A stretch of DNA of 64,000 bases. Source: Kitasatospora azatica KCTC 9699 (GTDB lineage: Bacteria > Actinomycetota > Actinomycetes > Streptomycetales > Streptomycetaceae). The stretch covers positions 2,170,001-2,234,000 of the forward strand of contig NZ_JQMO01000002.1 in assembly GCF_000744785.1 (NCBI RefSeq), written 5' to 3'. Each line of letters begins with the position of its first letter. The stretch's first letter is position 1. Below are positions 52,289 through 60,431 of this stretch, piece by piece. The notes under the pieces are model-generated. The model was not told the DNA's origin, did not search any database, and saw nothing but the letters and a program-made list of their open reading frames with translations. A program made the translations under genes and the position numbers.

Positions 52289-53257
52289 TCAGTCGGATCG
52301 GCCGGCCTGCCACCTGGCCCAGTCGAGGGCTTGGCGGACCCGCTCGGTGTCCGGGTCGGTCGGGCCCATGACCTCCTCGGCCTCCCGCAGGATCTCCGTG
52401 AGCAGGGCGACGGCCTGGGCGGCCCGCCCCGGGCGGCCGGCCGCGTCCGCCTTGGCGGTCTGCAGGGCGAACCGGCCCCGGGACAGCAGGCCCTCGCGGG
52501 TGCGGGCGGTGCCGTGCGCGGCGTTGCGGGCGAGGGCCAGGTCGGCGCTGGTGTGGGTCAGGCGGTGGACCGGGTTGGGCGGCTGGGTGCGCTTGGGCAT
52601 GCCCGGTGGGACCTGGCCGAGGGCGATCTCGGTGCGACGGTGGATCAGCGGCAGGTCCAGGTGCGGCGGGCCGTCGGGTACGCCGTCGCGCAGCAGGTCG
52701 GTCAGGGTGGTCGCGAACAGCGTGCTGCGCAGGCCGGGCGGCGACAGCGCCTTGCGGGTGCGGTCGGCGGCGGTGAGGAGGTTGACGTCGCCGGCCGACG
52801 GCAGGTCCAGGGCCAGTCCCGCGAAGCAGCAGTCCAGCCAGGCCAGGCGATGTCGGGCCGGGCTGGACTGCATGAGTTCCAGGACCTGTTGGGCGGACAG
52901 GGCGGTGGTCGGCGCATGGTCCTGATCCGTGTCGGGCAGCGCGAAGTGCAGCCGCCGGCCGTCCAGCACACCGTGACCGGCGTAGTAGAAGAGCAGCAGG
53001 TCCTCGGTTTCCCTGCACGCCGCCCGCAGCGGCCCCAGCACCTCGTCCGTGCTGCGCGGGTCGTGGATCCGGGTGATCCGGTCCCAGGGCAACAGGCCGG
53101 TCGGGCCGGCCAAGGCATCCGCCAACTCGTCGATGGCGCAGTGGGCTTGGGGCAACGCGTCGAGGCCCGGGTCATGGAAGGTGGCTACCGAGACCAGCAC
53201 GGCCCGGGACTTCCCGGGATCGGGGAGCAGCGGCGGCCAGAACACCTGCGGGTTCAC
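52289..53257 (-). CDS. Caspase-like protease (EACC1-associated type)
   Basis: A 322-residue caspase/metacaspase-fold protein. Residues ~18-215 hold the catalytic dyad: histidine in LLLFYYAGHGVLDG and cysteine in LAWLDCCFAGLA. The last ~90 residues are helical (ARTREGLLSRGRFALQTAKAD onward) and could bind partners. The GTG start overlaps the EACC1 stop as GTGA. Caspases coupled to EACC1 are described as effectors in counter-invader conflict systems of multicellular bacteria, where their activation is thought to cause cell suicide. Target proteins are unknown. Confidence 0.88.
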   Translation of the reverse strand: MNPQVFWPPLLPDPGKSRAVLVSVATFHDPGLDALPQAHCAIDELADALAGPTGLLPWDRITRIHDPRSTDEVLGPLRAACRETEDLLLFYYAGHGVLDGRRLHFALPDTDQDHAPTTALSAQQVLELMQSSPARHRLAWLDCCFAGLALDLPSAGDVNLLTAADRTRKALSPPGLRSTLFATTLTDLLRDGVPDGPPHLDLPLIHRRTEIALGQVPPGMPKRTQPPNPVHRLTHTSADLALARNAAHGTARTREGLLSRGRFALQTAKADAAGRPGRAAQAVALLTEILREAEEVMGPTDPDTERVRQALDWARWQAGRSD

Positions 53258-53619
53258 TCCTCCTCGGGGTCCAGGAAGCTTTCCAACCGGTCGAGCAGCA
53301 CATTGGCGTCGGCGATGCTCTCGGTGTCCAGCTTGAGTTCGGCCCCGTCGGGCCGGTGCAGGGTCAGTGAGACCTTGCCGCCCTTGCGCAGCCTGGCGGC
53401 GAGCCAGAGGGTCAACGGCGGCAGCACCAGCGGCCCGAGTTCGGTGGCGTACCGCACCGCATCGGCCACCCCGCCCTGCTCCCCCGGCGCCGGCGCGACC
53501 AGCCGGTTCTCGATCCGCCCCCGCAACGCCCCGTCCTGGCTGAGGAACTCGCGCAGCTCGCGGGCGTCGGCGTCGAACTCCTCGGGGTCACCGTCGAAGG
53601 CGATGGTGTACTGGGTCAC
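53254..53619 (-). CDS. Effector-associated constant component EACC1
   Basis: A 121-residue protein. It starts at GTG 53619 with VTQYTIAFDGDPEEFDADAR, has a central hydrophobic segment (about 58-76, ATELGPLVLPPLTLWLAAR) and a beta-rich end (VSLTLHRPDGAELKLDTES). This pattern fits EACC1, a small adaptor repeatedly found next to caspase, trypsin or TIR effectors. GAGAGG lies ~11 bases before the GTG. The upstream cyclase-like frame happens to read into it without a stop, so a fusion cannot be excluded, but the separate start is more likely. Confidence 0.8.
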   Translation of the reverse strand: MTQYTIAFDGDPEEFDADARELREFLSQDGALRGRIENRLVAPAPGEQGGVADAVRYATELGPLVLPPLTLWLAARLRKGGKVSLTLHRPDGAELKLDTESIADANVLLDRLESFLDPEEE

Positions 53620-53635
53620 GGATGGTGAGTTCCTC

Positions 53636-54720
53636 TCAGACGGCCGACGCCAGGCGCCATTCCTCCCGCCAGTATCCGTCGGCGTCGGCGTCCCGTACCA
53701 GGTGGGGAGGGGGTCTACGGGACGGGACAGCCAATCGGGTCCTGAGCTGCGGGCTCCGGGGGCACTCAGACGAAGCAGCACACTCACATCCGGAACGGGA
53801 TCCAGCCAACGTTGGCGAGCCATCGCATGGAATCCCGGTGGGCCGGTGGCGGCATCCGGTACCCAGGCGGCCTCCCGACCCCACTCGTAGGCCGGTCCGC
53901 TGCGGTCGTCGATGAACATCAGCGAACCCGAGCCCCATCGGTGGCCGGACGGCGATTGCGCGTAGCTGAGGAAGAAGTACGGATCGCGAAAAAAAGAGGC
54001 GACGCCGGCGGGGTGTGCTGTCAGCCACCGCCCCCCGGGAATGCGGTCCAGACGGGCGACAGCTCGAACGGCCGGGTCCGGCCCAGAACGCTGGGTCGCG
54101 ACCACCTGGCGACCGAACTGGCGGATCCAGTGGACCAGGTCGCTCTCCGAGGTGTCGGCGGGCAGCAGCACCAGGAAGCCGTCACCACTATCCAGCTGCG
54201 TCATGGGAGCTTCGTGGCGTCCGGCGCGAAGGCGGACCGCAGCAAGGGTGGACCAGAGCGTGCGCTCGAGGGCGCGCTGCTCTTCCGCTGCGCGAGCCGC
54301 GAAGCCCTCGATGTCCACGAGCAGGATGGCGTGGTGCCTCAAGTCGACTGCCTCCCCCAGGCTTTCCAGCCGGTCCACATCGGCCGTGAAGCTCGCCGTC
54401 CGGCCCGGCAGCCCCGGCAGGGCCTCGCCGGGGTCCTCGTCCCAGTCGAAGGCCGGCTCGATCTCCGTGAACTCGCTGCCGAGGGCCAGCGAGGAGCGGG
54501 CCAGCTCGGTCAGGAACTCGGCCAGCGGCTCGCTCAACGAGCTGACGTCAACGGACTGGTCGTCGTCCTCGGGCAGTTGCAGTGCGGCCAACTGATGCTT
54601 CCAGTCCGCACTTTGATCCACCGGGTCGCCCGGCACCGATGCCTGCGCGGAATCCTCCAGGACATCCAGGGCCCAACGGATCAGGTCGCCGGTGACGGCC
54701 TCGGGCATGGCTTGGGTCAT
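53636..54720 (-). CDS. Nucleotidyl-cyclase-like signalling protein, probable 3' frameshift
   Basis: A ~360-residue protein. The ATG at 54720 has GGAGGA upstream. Residues ~130-270 resemble a class III nucleotidyl cyclase core: ILLVDIEGFAA (first metal Asp) and QLDSGDGFLVLLPAD (second metal Asp). The first ~125 residues are acidic and helical. The C-terminal third (AGVASFFRDPYFF to SVLLRLSAPG) is unassigned. Near 53705-53715, at a run of Cs, the natural ending switches frame: the other frame reads PHLVRDADADGYWREEWRLA and stops at 53636, just before the EACC1 ribosome site. Either a real mutation or an assembly indel. It lies 23 bp after the sigma-factor gene. Confidence 0.6.
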
Positions 54721-54743
54721 GATTGCGTCCTCCTCCCTTCTGG

Positions 54744-55583
54744 TCACTCCGGGCCCTGCCTGTTCTCCGTGCCCTGCTTCTTCTCGGTCAACTGACTGCG
54801 GAATCTCGCGACCCGCATGCCCACGGCTTCCCCCGACAGGCCAACCTTGGAGCCGATCTCCGCGTAGGTGAGCCCCTCGGTGATCCCTTGGAAGATCGCG
54901 GCGAGCACCCGCAGCCGCTCGCCGGTGAGCTCCGGCGCGACCTCCACCAGCACATCCGTGGCCTCGGCCAGATCCGCTGCGGCAGCGGCCGGCTGGACGG
55001 CGGCCGGGCCGGTGGCCGCGAGGGCCTCCCAGTCCTCGGTCAGGTGTTCCCGGGAGGCCACGCCGCGTTCCCGGTACCACCGGCGGTGGACGGCCGGGAA
55101 GGCCAGCAGGACGGCGCCGACGAAATAGGAGGCGAGTGAACTCCCGCCCTCCGCCAACCAGCCGCCGCCGATCAATGCCCGCTCGCGGAACCGCTTCCAG
55201 GCCTGGGCGACGGCCTCGCCCACCAGTGATGCGCGTTCGTCGTGGTCCTCGCGCAGGACGGCCCGCGCGGCCGCGTCGGTGACGATCGGGCGACCCTGCA
55301 GGTAGCACCGCTCGTAGATCTCGCCCCTGCTGATCCAGCGAGTCAGCACCTGGGTGCCGATCTCTATGAGCCGGCGCTCCAACAGCTGGAACGCCGGTCC
55401 ACACCAATCCTGTTCGGCCAGCTTCTCGACCAGTGCACGGTCGGCCTGCCGTTGTTGCAGCGCGGCCGCTGCGGAGAGCCGACGGCGGTCCGTGGGCCGG
55501 GTCGGCGGCGGAACCTGCGCAGTCGACTGGCCATCGGCTTGGGCGGGGCGTGGAGTCTCACCGCTCCGCTCGGCCTGACCCAT
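54744..55583 (-). CDS. Sigma-70-like RNA polymerase sigma factor
   Basis: A 279-residue sigma-70-type protein. The first ~45 residues are polar; region 2-like helices follow (about 75-185, with RASLVGEAVAQAWKRFRERAL and YFVGAVLLAFPAVHRRW), and a region-4 helix-turn-helix sits near 235-262 in EGLTYAEIGSKVGLSGEAVGMRV. AGGAG lies before the ATG. No anti-sigma gene is adjacent. Heading the cyclase-EACC1-caspase genes, it may control their expression in response to a signal. Confidence 0.85.
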   Translation of the reverse strand: MGQAERSGETPRPAQADGQSTAQVPPPTRPTDRRRLSAAAALQQRQADRALVEKLAEQDWCGPAFQLLERRLIEIGTQVLTRWISRGEIYERCYLQGRPIVTDAAARAVLREDHDERASLVGEAVAQAWKRFRERALIGGGWLAEGGSSLASYFVGAVLLAFPAVHRRWYRERGVASREHLTEDWEALAATGPAAVQPAAAAADLAEATDVLVEVAPELTGERLRVLAAIFQGITEGLTYAEIGSKVGLSGEAVGMRVARFRSQLTEKKQGTENRQGPE

Positions 55584-55833
55584 ATGCGCTCCTGGACATC
55601 GACGGGAGATCTACCGGACTTCGAGACTGGACTCGAGACTGGCTTCGGGCGACCGCACCGTCGCGACGCCTGCCCGGTGTTATAGGCACCGGCCCACGGC
55701 CTCCCAACGTCCGCCGCAGAAATGGTCGGATCGGGCCATCTGTCCGTAGTCCCGTGGGGTTCGCCCGGTGTCGGCGACCTATCTCCGTTCGACCGGATCA
55801 CCGGCTGTGGAACCATCCCCCTGGAGAGTGGCC

Positions 55834-56043
55834 ATGTCCAGCAGTGACAACCCGCAGAGCAGCGTGTCGGAGGCTTCGGAGCAGGCGGGCGCACCGAACC
55901 CGTCCAGCTCCCCGGTGTTGGACGTCCGGGTCTGCGGGATTCGCCTCGTACTCGAACTGCCGGACCGGCTCAATGTGTTGGCGGGCAGCCTGATCATGTC
56001 CTCGGCCGGCGCCGCGCTCGGCTACCTCTTCGCGGGGCGGTAG
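55834..56043 (+). CDS. Small protein with C-terminal hydrophobic segment
   Basis: A 69-residue ORF with GGAG seven bases before its ATG. The first ~25 residues are serine/proline-rich; then VLDVRVCGIRLVLELPDRL and a hydrophobic glycine/alanine-rich end (about 50-67). No family was recognised. It lies alone on the plus strand between the sigma-factor gene and the 387-codon unknown gene, so it may belong to the same module. Confidence 0.55.
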   Translation: MSSSDNPQSSVSEASEQAGAPNPSSSPVLDVRVCGIRLVLELPDRLNVLAGSLIMSSAGAALGYLFAGR

Positions 56044-56054
56044 CGCACCTGCGA

Positions 56055-57218
56055 TCAGAGGTCCGGAAACGGGGGTTCCGGCGCCTTCAGCGAGGCTTCG
56101 TGCGGCGGCTCGGGCGCGGCAGCAGCGATCACGAAGCGGTCGTCGAAGAGTTGACGGTGCGTCAGGATCTCGTACGGCAGCCGGAGGACGGCTGCGGCCT
56201 CGTCCGGGTCGGCGACCGAGCTCAAGGTCTGCTCGACCCAGCCGTAGTGGCCTTGCGGCAGCGACTGCGGGTAGCTGGCGGGCAGCGGGGCGAGGTTGAG
56301 GCCGGCGAGGTTGGCGTGGACCACAGGGTGGTCGACCGGAGCTACCGGGAGGACTGCTGCGCCCGCGACGCCCGCCAGCAGCGGAGCCAGCTGCCCTGCT
56401 CCGGGGCCGGCCAGCGTCACCCGGATTCGGTAGCAGGGCGCTGCCAGGCGGCGAGCGGCCTGCTCGAGTGCGGCGGCGGCCTGCTGGGCGGCCGGGTCGC
56501 CCGGCAGGATCTGCGGCCAGGGCGGGGCGGTGTGGCCGGGGGTGGCGAGCCGGCGGTACTCGGCGGCGTAGCGGGCCAGTTCGGCGAGCTCGGCGGGGGC
56601 CGACTGGACGGGTTCGAGTGCGACGGAGAGGACGGTGCGCTCGGCTCGGGCAGCCAGCGCGGCCAGGGCGGCCCAGACCGGCTCCCAACTCTCTCCTGTG
56701 GCGACCAGCGGGTCGGCGAGGACGGCGTGGCTGCGGTCGCTGTCCGGTCGGCGCATCGGCAGGGCGGTGAGCCGCTTGCGTACCTCGACGACCTCGTGCG
56801 CCGGGTCCACCGGGCGCAGCTCGGCCAGCAGTTCGGCCGAGTCGGTGATGGGGCGGGCGACCAGGTGAGCCGGCAGCGCCGCCAACCGCTTGCGCAGGGC
56901 CAGCCCCTGACTGAGCGCTTGCTCAGAGCCGGCCGCCACCACCTGCCCCAGCAGCACGGCCCGCACCGAGCCGGTGCCCGGCTCGGTGACATACCGCAGG
57001 TCGAACCGGCTCCCCTCACCCGGGCGGCACTGCGCCCGCAGCCAGGCCAACTCGGCGGCCACGGCCTGGCGGCGACGCTCCTGCTCCGGCACGTCGGCGT
57101 AGCCGCGATGCCCGCCCAGCGCCCGGGCCGGGGCCAGCCGCAGGCCGACCCAGGCCCAGCTACCGGCGGGGGTGACGTGCAGCAGCACCCCGTCGCCCGC
57201 GCCCACGCTCGTACCCAC
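56055..57218 (-). CDS. Uncharacterised protein, possible partner of the membrane gene upstream
   Basis: A 387-residue soluble protein rich in alanine and leucine, with no signal peptide. Segments such as VLLHVTPAGSWAWVGLRLAP, RFDLRYVTEPGTGSVRAVLLG and RLPYEILTHRQLFDDRF suggest an alpha/beta fold. The first two vaguely recall the N-terminal region that precedes HerA/VirB4-like ATPases, but no ATPase motif is present. I do not recognise the family. It starts 15 bp after the two-span membrane protein gene, so they are probably an operon. An 18-bp palindromic repeat lies in frame around 56908-56925. Confidence 0.6.
   Translation of the reverse strand: MGTSVGAGDGVLLHVTPAGSWAWVGLRLAPARALGGHRGYADVPEQERRRQAVAAELAWLRAQCRPGEGSRFDLRYVTEPGTGSVRAVLLGQVVAAGSEQALSQGLALRKRLAALPAHLVARPITDSAELLAELRPVDPAHEVVEVRKRLTALPMRRPDSDRSHAVLADPLVATGESWEPVWAALAALAARAERTVLSVALEPVQSAPAELAELARYAAEYRRLATPGHTAPPWPQILPGDPAAQQAAAALEQAARRLAAPCYRIRVTLAGPGAGQLAPLLAGVAGAAVLPVAPVDHPVVHANLAGLNLAPLPASYPQSLPQGHYGWVEQTLSSVADPDEAAAVLRLPYEILTHRQLFDDRFVIAAAAPEPPHEASLKAPEPPFPDL
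56908..56925. repeat. 18-bp palindromic repeat variant inside a gene
   Basis: TGACTGAGCGCTTGCTCA shares the right half of the repeat seen at 2508 and in the 58320-58475 array. It lies in the 387-codon gene and encodes EQALSQG-like residues. Confidence 0.6.
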
Positions 57219-57233
57219 GACGCCCCAGCCCCC

Positions 57234-58214
57234 TTACGACTGGGCGGGGTCGGTCCAGTTCCCACCGATGGTCGGCGGATCCTGCGGCGGCGCCTGCGGC
57301 GGAATCGGCGCCTGCAACGGAGGCTGTCCGGCGGACGGGCTCGGCACCGCCCGCGACAGCGGCGCCCCAGCGGCGACGCCACCCGGCACCGGCGCCACCC
57401 GCGGGTACTCCGGCTGCGGCGGCCGGCCGCCGCCGAACCCGAACTCCGCAGTCACCACCTGCCGTTCGACCGCCGTCACCAGCCCCTCGCGGCAGACCGA
57501 GTGCACCGCCTCGCGCATCGCCCGCACGTTCTCGGTGCGCAGCATCGCCCAGGCGAGGTCGGCCTGGCCGAAGATGCCGCCCAGGGTGTCGCCGAGGAAG
57601 CGCCCGATCAGCCGCCAGCCGCGCCGGGTGCGCCACATCTGCCAGCCCAGGTAGAGGCTGTCGCCGTAGCGGAAGACCGAGATCACGGCCTCGCAGTCGC
57701 CATTGCTGAAGGCGAGCCGACTGTTCGCCTGCTCGGCGCCGTAACCGGTGGCCAGGCGACGGTAGTTGACGCCGAGCGGGAAGCCGCGCCGAGCCGCCAC
57801 GCCACAGATCTTGTAGTAGGTGGACTGCACGTCCTGCTCGCTGCGGTCGTGCAGCAGCACCCGCCACTCGGCGATCGGCTCGGTGAGCTTGGCGAAGAGC
57901 AGCACCAGCAGGAAGACCAGCGGAGTGTCGATCAGCACGACCGCCAGGAACCCCAGATCCGGGCCGCTGCTCCGGCCGTAGTAGTCGGTCTCGCCAGAGT
58001 TGATCAGCGAGATCGCCAGGAACGGGATCTGGACCAGGAAGACGATGAAGGCGACGATCGCCGCCCGCTGCCAGAGCCGGAAGACCGTCTGTCCGGAGAC
58101 CCGGTCGTCCAGCGACACCTCGACCGCTTCGTGGCGCAGGGTCTTGTCCAGATAGGCGCTGTTGCCGTCACCACCCACCCAGCCGGGAATGGGCAGCGCG
58201 TTTCCGTTGAGCAT
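57234..58214 (-). CDS. Two-span membrane protein with proline-rich tail, unknown function
   Basis: A 326-residue protein. The ATG at 58214 has a GGGGGA ribosome site, preferred over a longer frame. Two membrane segments lie near residues 50-72 and 88-108, with a small loop containing SGETDYYGRSSGPD. A soluble domain follows (about 115-260, with WQMWRTRRGWRLIGRFLGD). The last ~60 residues are rich in proline and alanine (PLQAPIPPQAPPQDPP). No family recognised. It is probably co-transcribed with the next gene. Confidence 0.65.
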   Translation of the reverse strand: MLNGNALPIPGWVGGDGNSAYLDKTLRHEAVEVSLDDRVSGQTVFRLWQRAAIVAFIVFLVQIPFLAISLINSGETDYYGRSSGPDLGFLAVVLIDTPLVFLLVLLFAKLTEPIAEWRVLLHDRSEQDVQSTYYKICGVAARRGFPLGVNYRRLATGYGAEQANSRLAFSNGDCEAVISVFRYGDSLYLGWQMWRTRRGWRLIGRFLGDTLGGIFGQADLAWAMLRTENVRAMREAVHSVCREGLVTAVERQVVTAEFGFGGGRPPQPEYPRVAPVPGGVAAGAPLSRAVPSPSAGQPPLQAPIPPQAPPQDPPTIGGNWTDPAQS

Positions 58215-58271
58215 GTGTCCCCCGATGCGACATACCGTCAACTGCGCAGAGCATCGTGGCACATCACTGAC

Positions 58272-58309
58272 GCTCTGTCACCTCGCGTGACCACGCGAGG
58301 TGACAGAGC
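58272..58309. terminator. Strong hairpin downstream of the phosphonatase-like gene
   Basis: Perfect 17-bp arms (GCTCTGTCACCTCGCGT and its complement) around the 4-base loop GACC lie in the gap after the phosphonatase-like gene and before the start region of the two-span protein gene. A terminator is likely, with the palindrome array next to it. Confidence 0.7.
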
Positions 58310-58319
58310 ATCGGCGCTC

Positions 58320-58475
58320 TGAGTGAGCGCTTGCTCAGCCCAAGGCTCCGAGCAAGCGCTTGCTCAGAGCCCCCCAGCGCCCTGAGCAAGCGCTCACTCA
58401 GGGCTCCCCCGCCCCGTCACCCCCAAGCAAGCGCTCGCTCAGAGTCCCCCAACGCCCTGAGCAAGCGCTCACTCA
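58320..58475. repeat. Array of five 18-bp palindromic repeats
   Basis: Five variants of TGAGCAAGCGCTTGCTCA lie at 58320-58337, 58349-58366, 58383-58400, 58424-58441 and 58458-58475, mixing two half-site types (TGAGCAAGC and TGAGTGAGC). Spacers are 11-23 bp and C-rich. The array sits directly downstream of the phosphonatase-like gene. Confidence 0.85.
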
Positions 58476-58499
58476 AAGCGCTCCGCCCGCCCACAATCC

Positions 58500-59183
58500 T
58501 CAGAGCGCCCCCAGCACCCCCGGCAGCTCCGCGATCGATCCCAGAACGTGCGTGGCCCCGTCGGTGCGCAGCCGCTCCGCCCCGTGCGCACCGGTGAGCA
58601 CACCGGCCACCACCGAGGCGCCCGCCCGGGTGCCGGTCAGCATGTCGTAGCCGGTGTCACCGACCACCGCCATCTGCCGCACCGAGTCGGTCCCGGTGCG
58701 CAGCAGCGCGGTGAGCGCCATGTCGGGGTACGGGCGCCCGCGGCCCGCATCGGCGGGGCACAGGGTCAGGTCGGCGATCTGCTCCCAGCCCAGCGCGCCC
58801 AGGATGCGGTCCTGGGTGGCCCGCGAGAAGCCCGTGGTCAGCACCACCTTGCGCCCGGAGGCCCGCAGTTCGGCGATCGCCTCGGCCGCGCCGGGCAGCG
58901 GCGCGCAGTACCCGGCCGTCACCAGCTCGTCGTAGGCCTGCTCGAAGGCGGCGTTGGCCTGCTGGGCCTTCTCCTCCTCGCCGAACAGGTGCCGGAAGAC
59001 GGAGATCTTGGACTCGCCCATGGTGGCCCGCACGTGCGCGAGCATCGGCTCGTGCTCGGGGCTGCCGGGCTGCACGCCCAGCGCGGTGGCGGCGGCATTG
59101 AAGGCCTGCTCGACCAGGCCGTCGTCGGCCACGGTGGTGCCGGCCATGTCCAGGACCACGAGCCGGATGTCGGAGGTGCTCAT
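58500..59183 (-). CDS. Phosphonatase-like HAD hydrolase (PhnX-like)
   Basis: A 227-residue HAD hydrolase. The nucleophile motif is LVVLDMAGTTVADDG, with alanine where ordinary HAD phosphatases have the second aspartate; this DxAGT form marks phosphonatases. Others are VVLTTGFSRAT, GRPYPDMALTALLRTG and AVVGDTGYDMLTGTRAGA. Phosphonatase-like members of this clade are proposed to cleave C-P bonds of phosphonoacetaldehyde-type aldehydes. The FAD oxidase gene lies 57 bp upstream on the same strand and would supply the aldehyde. A strong hairpin and a repeat array follow. Confidence 0.9.
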   Translation of the reverse strand: MSTSDIRLVVLDMAGTTVADDGLVEQAFNAAATALGVQPGSPEHEPMLAHVRATMGESKISVFRHLFGEEEKAQQANAAFEQAYDELVTAGYCAPLPGAAEAIAELRASGRKVVLTTGFSRATQDRILGALGWEQIADLTLCPADAGRGRPYPDMALTALLRTGTDSVRQMAVVGDTGYDMLTGTRAGASVVAGVLTGAHGAERLRTDGATHVLGSIAELPGVLGAL

Positions 59184-59240
59184 CAGTGAAGTGCCTTTAC
59201 AGGTTGAGGAGTCTTTATGAGGTTCAAGGTTCAGGAGTCG

Positions 59241-60362
59241 TTAGAGGTTGAGCAGCTCAGCGGTGGATTCGGCGATGGCCGGGGAGCAGGTCATGCCGCG
59301 GCCGCCCGGTCCGGTGACCAGCCAGACGCCGTCGCGGACCTGTTCGCGGTGCACCACCCGGCTGGTGTCGACGCACTGCGCGTACACCCCGGCCCAGCGG
59401 CGGCGGATCCGCGGCAGCGGGCGCCCGAGCAGTTCCTCGGCCACGCCCACCAGGTGCTCGTACGGCTCCTCGACCACGTCGAAGTTGAACGGGTGCTCGT
59501 ACTCGTGGGTGTCGCCGATGGTCAGCGAGCCGTCCCGGCGCTGGACCAGCAGCAGCTGCATCTTGTGCTCGGCCGCGACCGGCGGCTGCGGCTGGCCGGC
59601 CTGCAGCGCGTCCAGTGCGGTGCCGGCGTAGGCGGGGTAGTAGCGGAAGCTGTCACCGTCGGCGACGGCGGTGGTCAGCGGCTCGTCCAGCGGGTCGGTC
59701 TGCATCATCTGCAGTCGGACCCGGCGGACCGGCAGCTCGGGCACCAGCTCGCGGACCAGTCCGCCCAGCCAGGCGCCGGTGCAGAGGATCACGGCGTCGC
59801 CGGTGTGCGTCTGGCCGTGGTCGTCGCGGACCGCCCGCTCGCCGACCACCTCGCGGACCTCGCGCCCGGGCAGGAAGGTGTAGCGGCCGCTGGCCAGCAG
59901 TGCCTGGCGCAGTGCGCGCTGGGCGGTGCGCGGCTCGACGGCGCCGTCCCGCTCGCACCACAGGGCGCCGAGGAAGGTGCCGCGCAGGGCGGGGTTGACG
60001 GCGCGGGTCTCGGCGGCGTCGAGCAGTTTGAAGCCGCGGGACGCGGCCTCCGGCAGGCTCAGCGCCTGCTCGGCGACGGCGAGTTCGGCCTCGGTGCGGG
60101 CGACGGTGAGGGATCCGGACGGCCGGAAGCCGAGCTCGGGCACCCTCGCCCCGATGCCCTCCCACAGCTCGCGGGCTCGCAGCGCGGTGGCCAGCTCCTC
60201 CCCACCGGCCCGGCCGCCGACCCAGACCAGGCCGAAGTTGCGCACCGAGGCGCCGCGGGCCTCGGCCTCGCGCTCCAGGTGGATCACCTCGTGGCCGCGC
60301 TCGACGGCCTGCCAGGCATGCATGGTGCCGAGCACGCCCGCTCCAACGACTATGACTCTCAT
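59241..60362 (-). CDS. FAD-dependent amino(phosphonate) oxidoreductase, HpnW type (TIGR03364-like)
   Basis: A 373-residue DAO-fold flavoprotein. It starts RVIVVGAGVLGTMHAWQAVERGHEVIHLERE with the dinucleotide-binding GxGxxG. LVWVGGRAGGEELATAL and the C-terminal WLVTGPGGRGMTCSPAIAE fit the DAO family. Family members of this clade are found next to phosphonatase-like hydrolases and phosphonate transporters, and are thought to oxidatively deaminate an aminophosphonate to an aldehyde. It is the first gene of a two-gene unit with the phosphonatase-like hydrolase. A GntR-type operator lies 70 bp upstream of its ATG. Confidence 0.88.
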   Translation of the reverse strand: MRVIVVGAGVLGTMHAWQAVERGHEVIHLEREAEARGASVRNFGLVWVGGRAGGEELATALRARELWEGIGARVPELGFRPSGSLTVARTEAELAVAEQALSLPEAASRGFKLLDAAETRAVNPALRGTFLGALWCERDGAVEPRTAQRALRQALLASGRYTFLPGREVREVVGERAVRDDHGQTHTGDAVILCTGAWLGGLVRELVPELPVRRVRLQMMQTDPLDEPLTTAVADGDSFRYYPAYAGTALDALQAGQPQPPVAAEHKMQLLLVQRRDGSLTIGDTHEYEHPFNFDVVEEPYEHLVGVAEELLGRPLPRIRRRWAGVYAQCVDTSRVVHREQVRDGVWLVTGPGGRGMTCSPAIAESTAELLNL

Positions 60363-60431
60363 GGCGACCAGGCTGCGTGGCCCAAGTGACCAGGGGGTGT
60401 CCAGTCGGCGACCTCAAAGCCAATAATCATC

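Noticed and set aside
53950..54010. YFFLSYA motif in the cyclase-like protein as a TIR domain start
   Set aside because: The short motif resembles TIR-like proteins, but the following sequence lacks the rest of the TIR fold pattern and its catalytic glutamate context.
53254..55407. Single 717-codon open frame covering cyclase-like protein and EACC1
   Set aside because: Its first ~230 codons overlap the sigma-factor gene in another frame and are shadow sequence. The remaining part is better explained as two genes with a frameshift between them.
58320..58475. Array of palindromes considered as a CRISPR array
   Set aside because: Repeats are only 18 bp, perfectly palindromic and variable; spacers are 11-23 bp and low-complexity. 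No cas genes are near.
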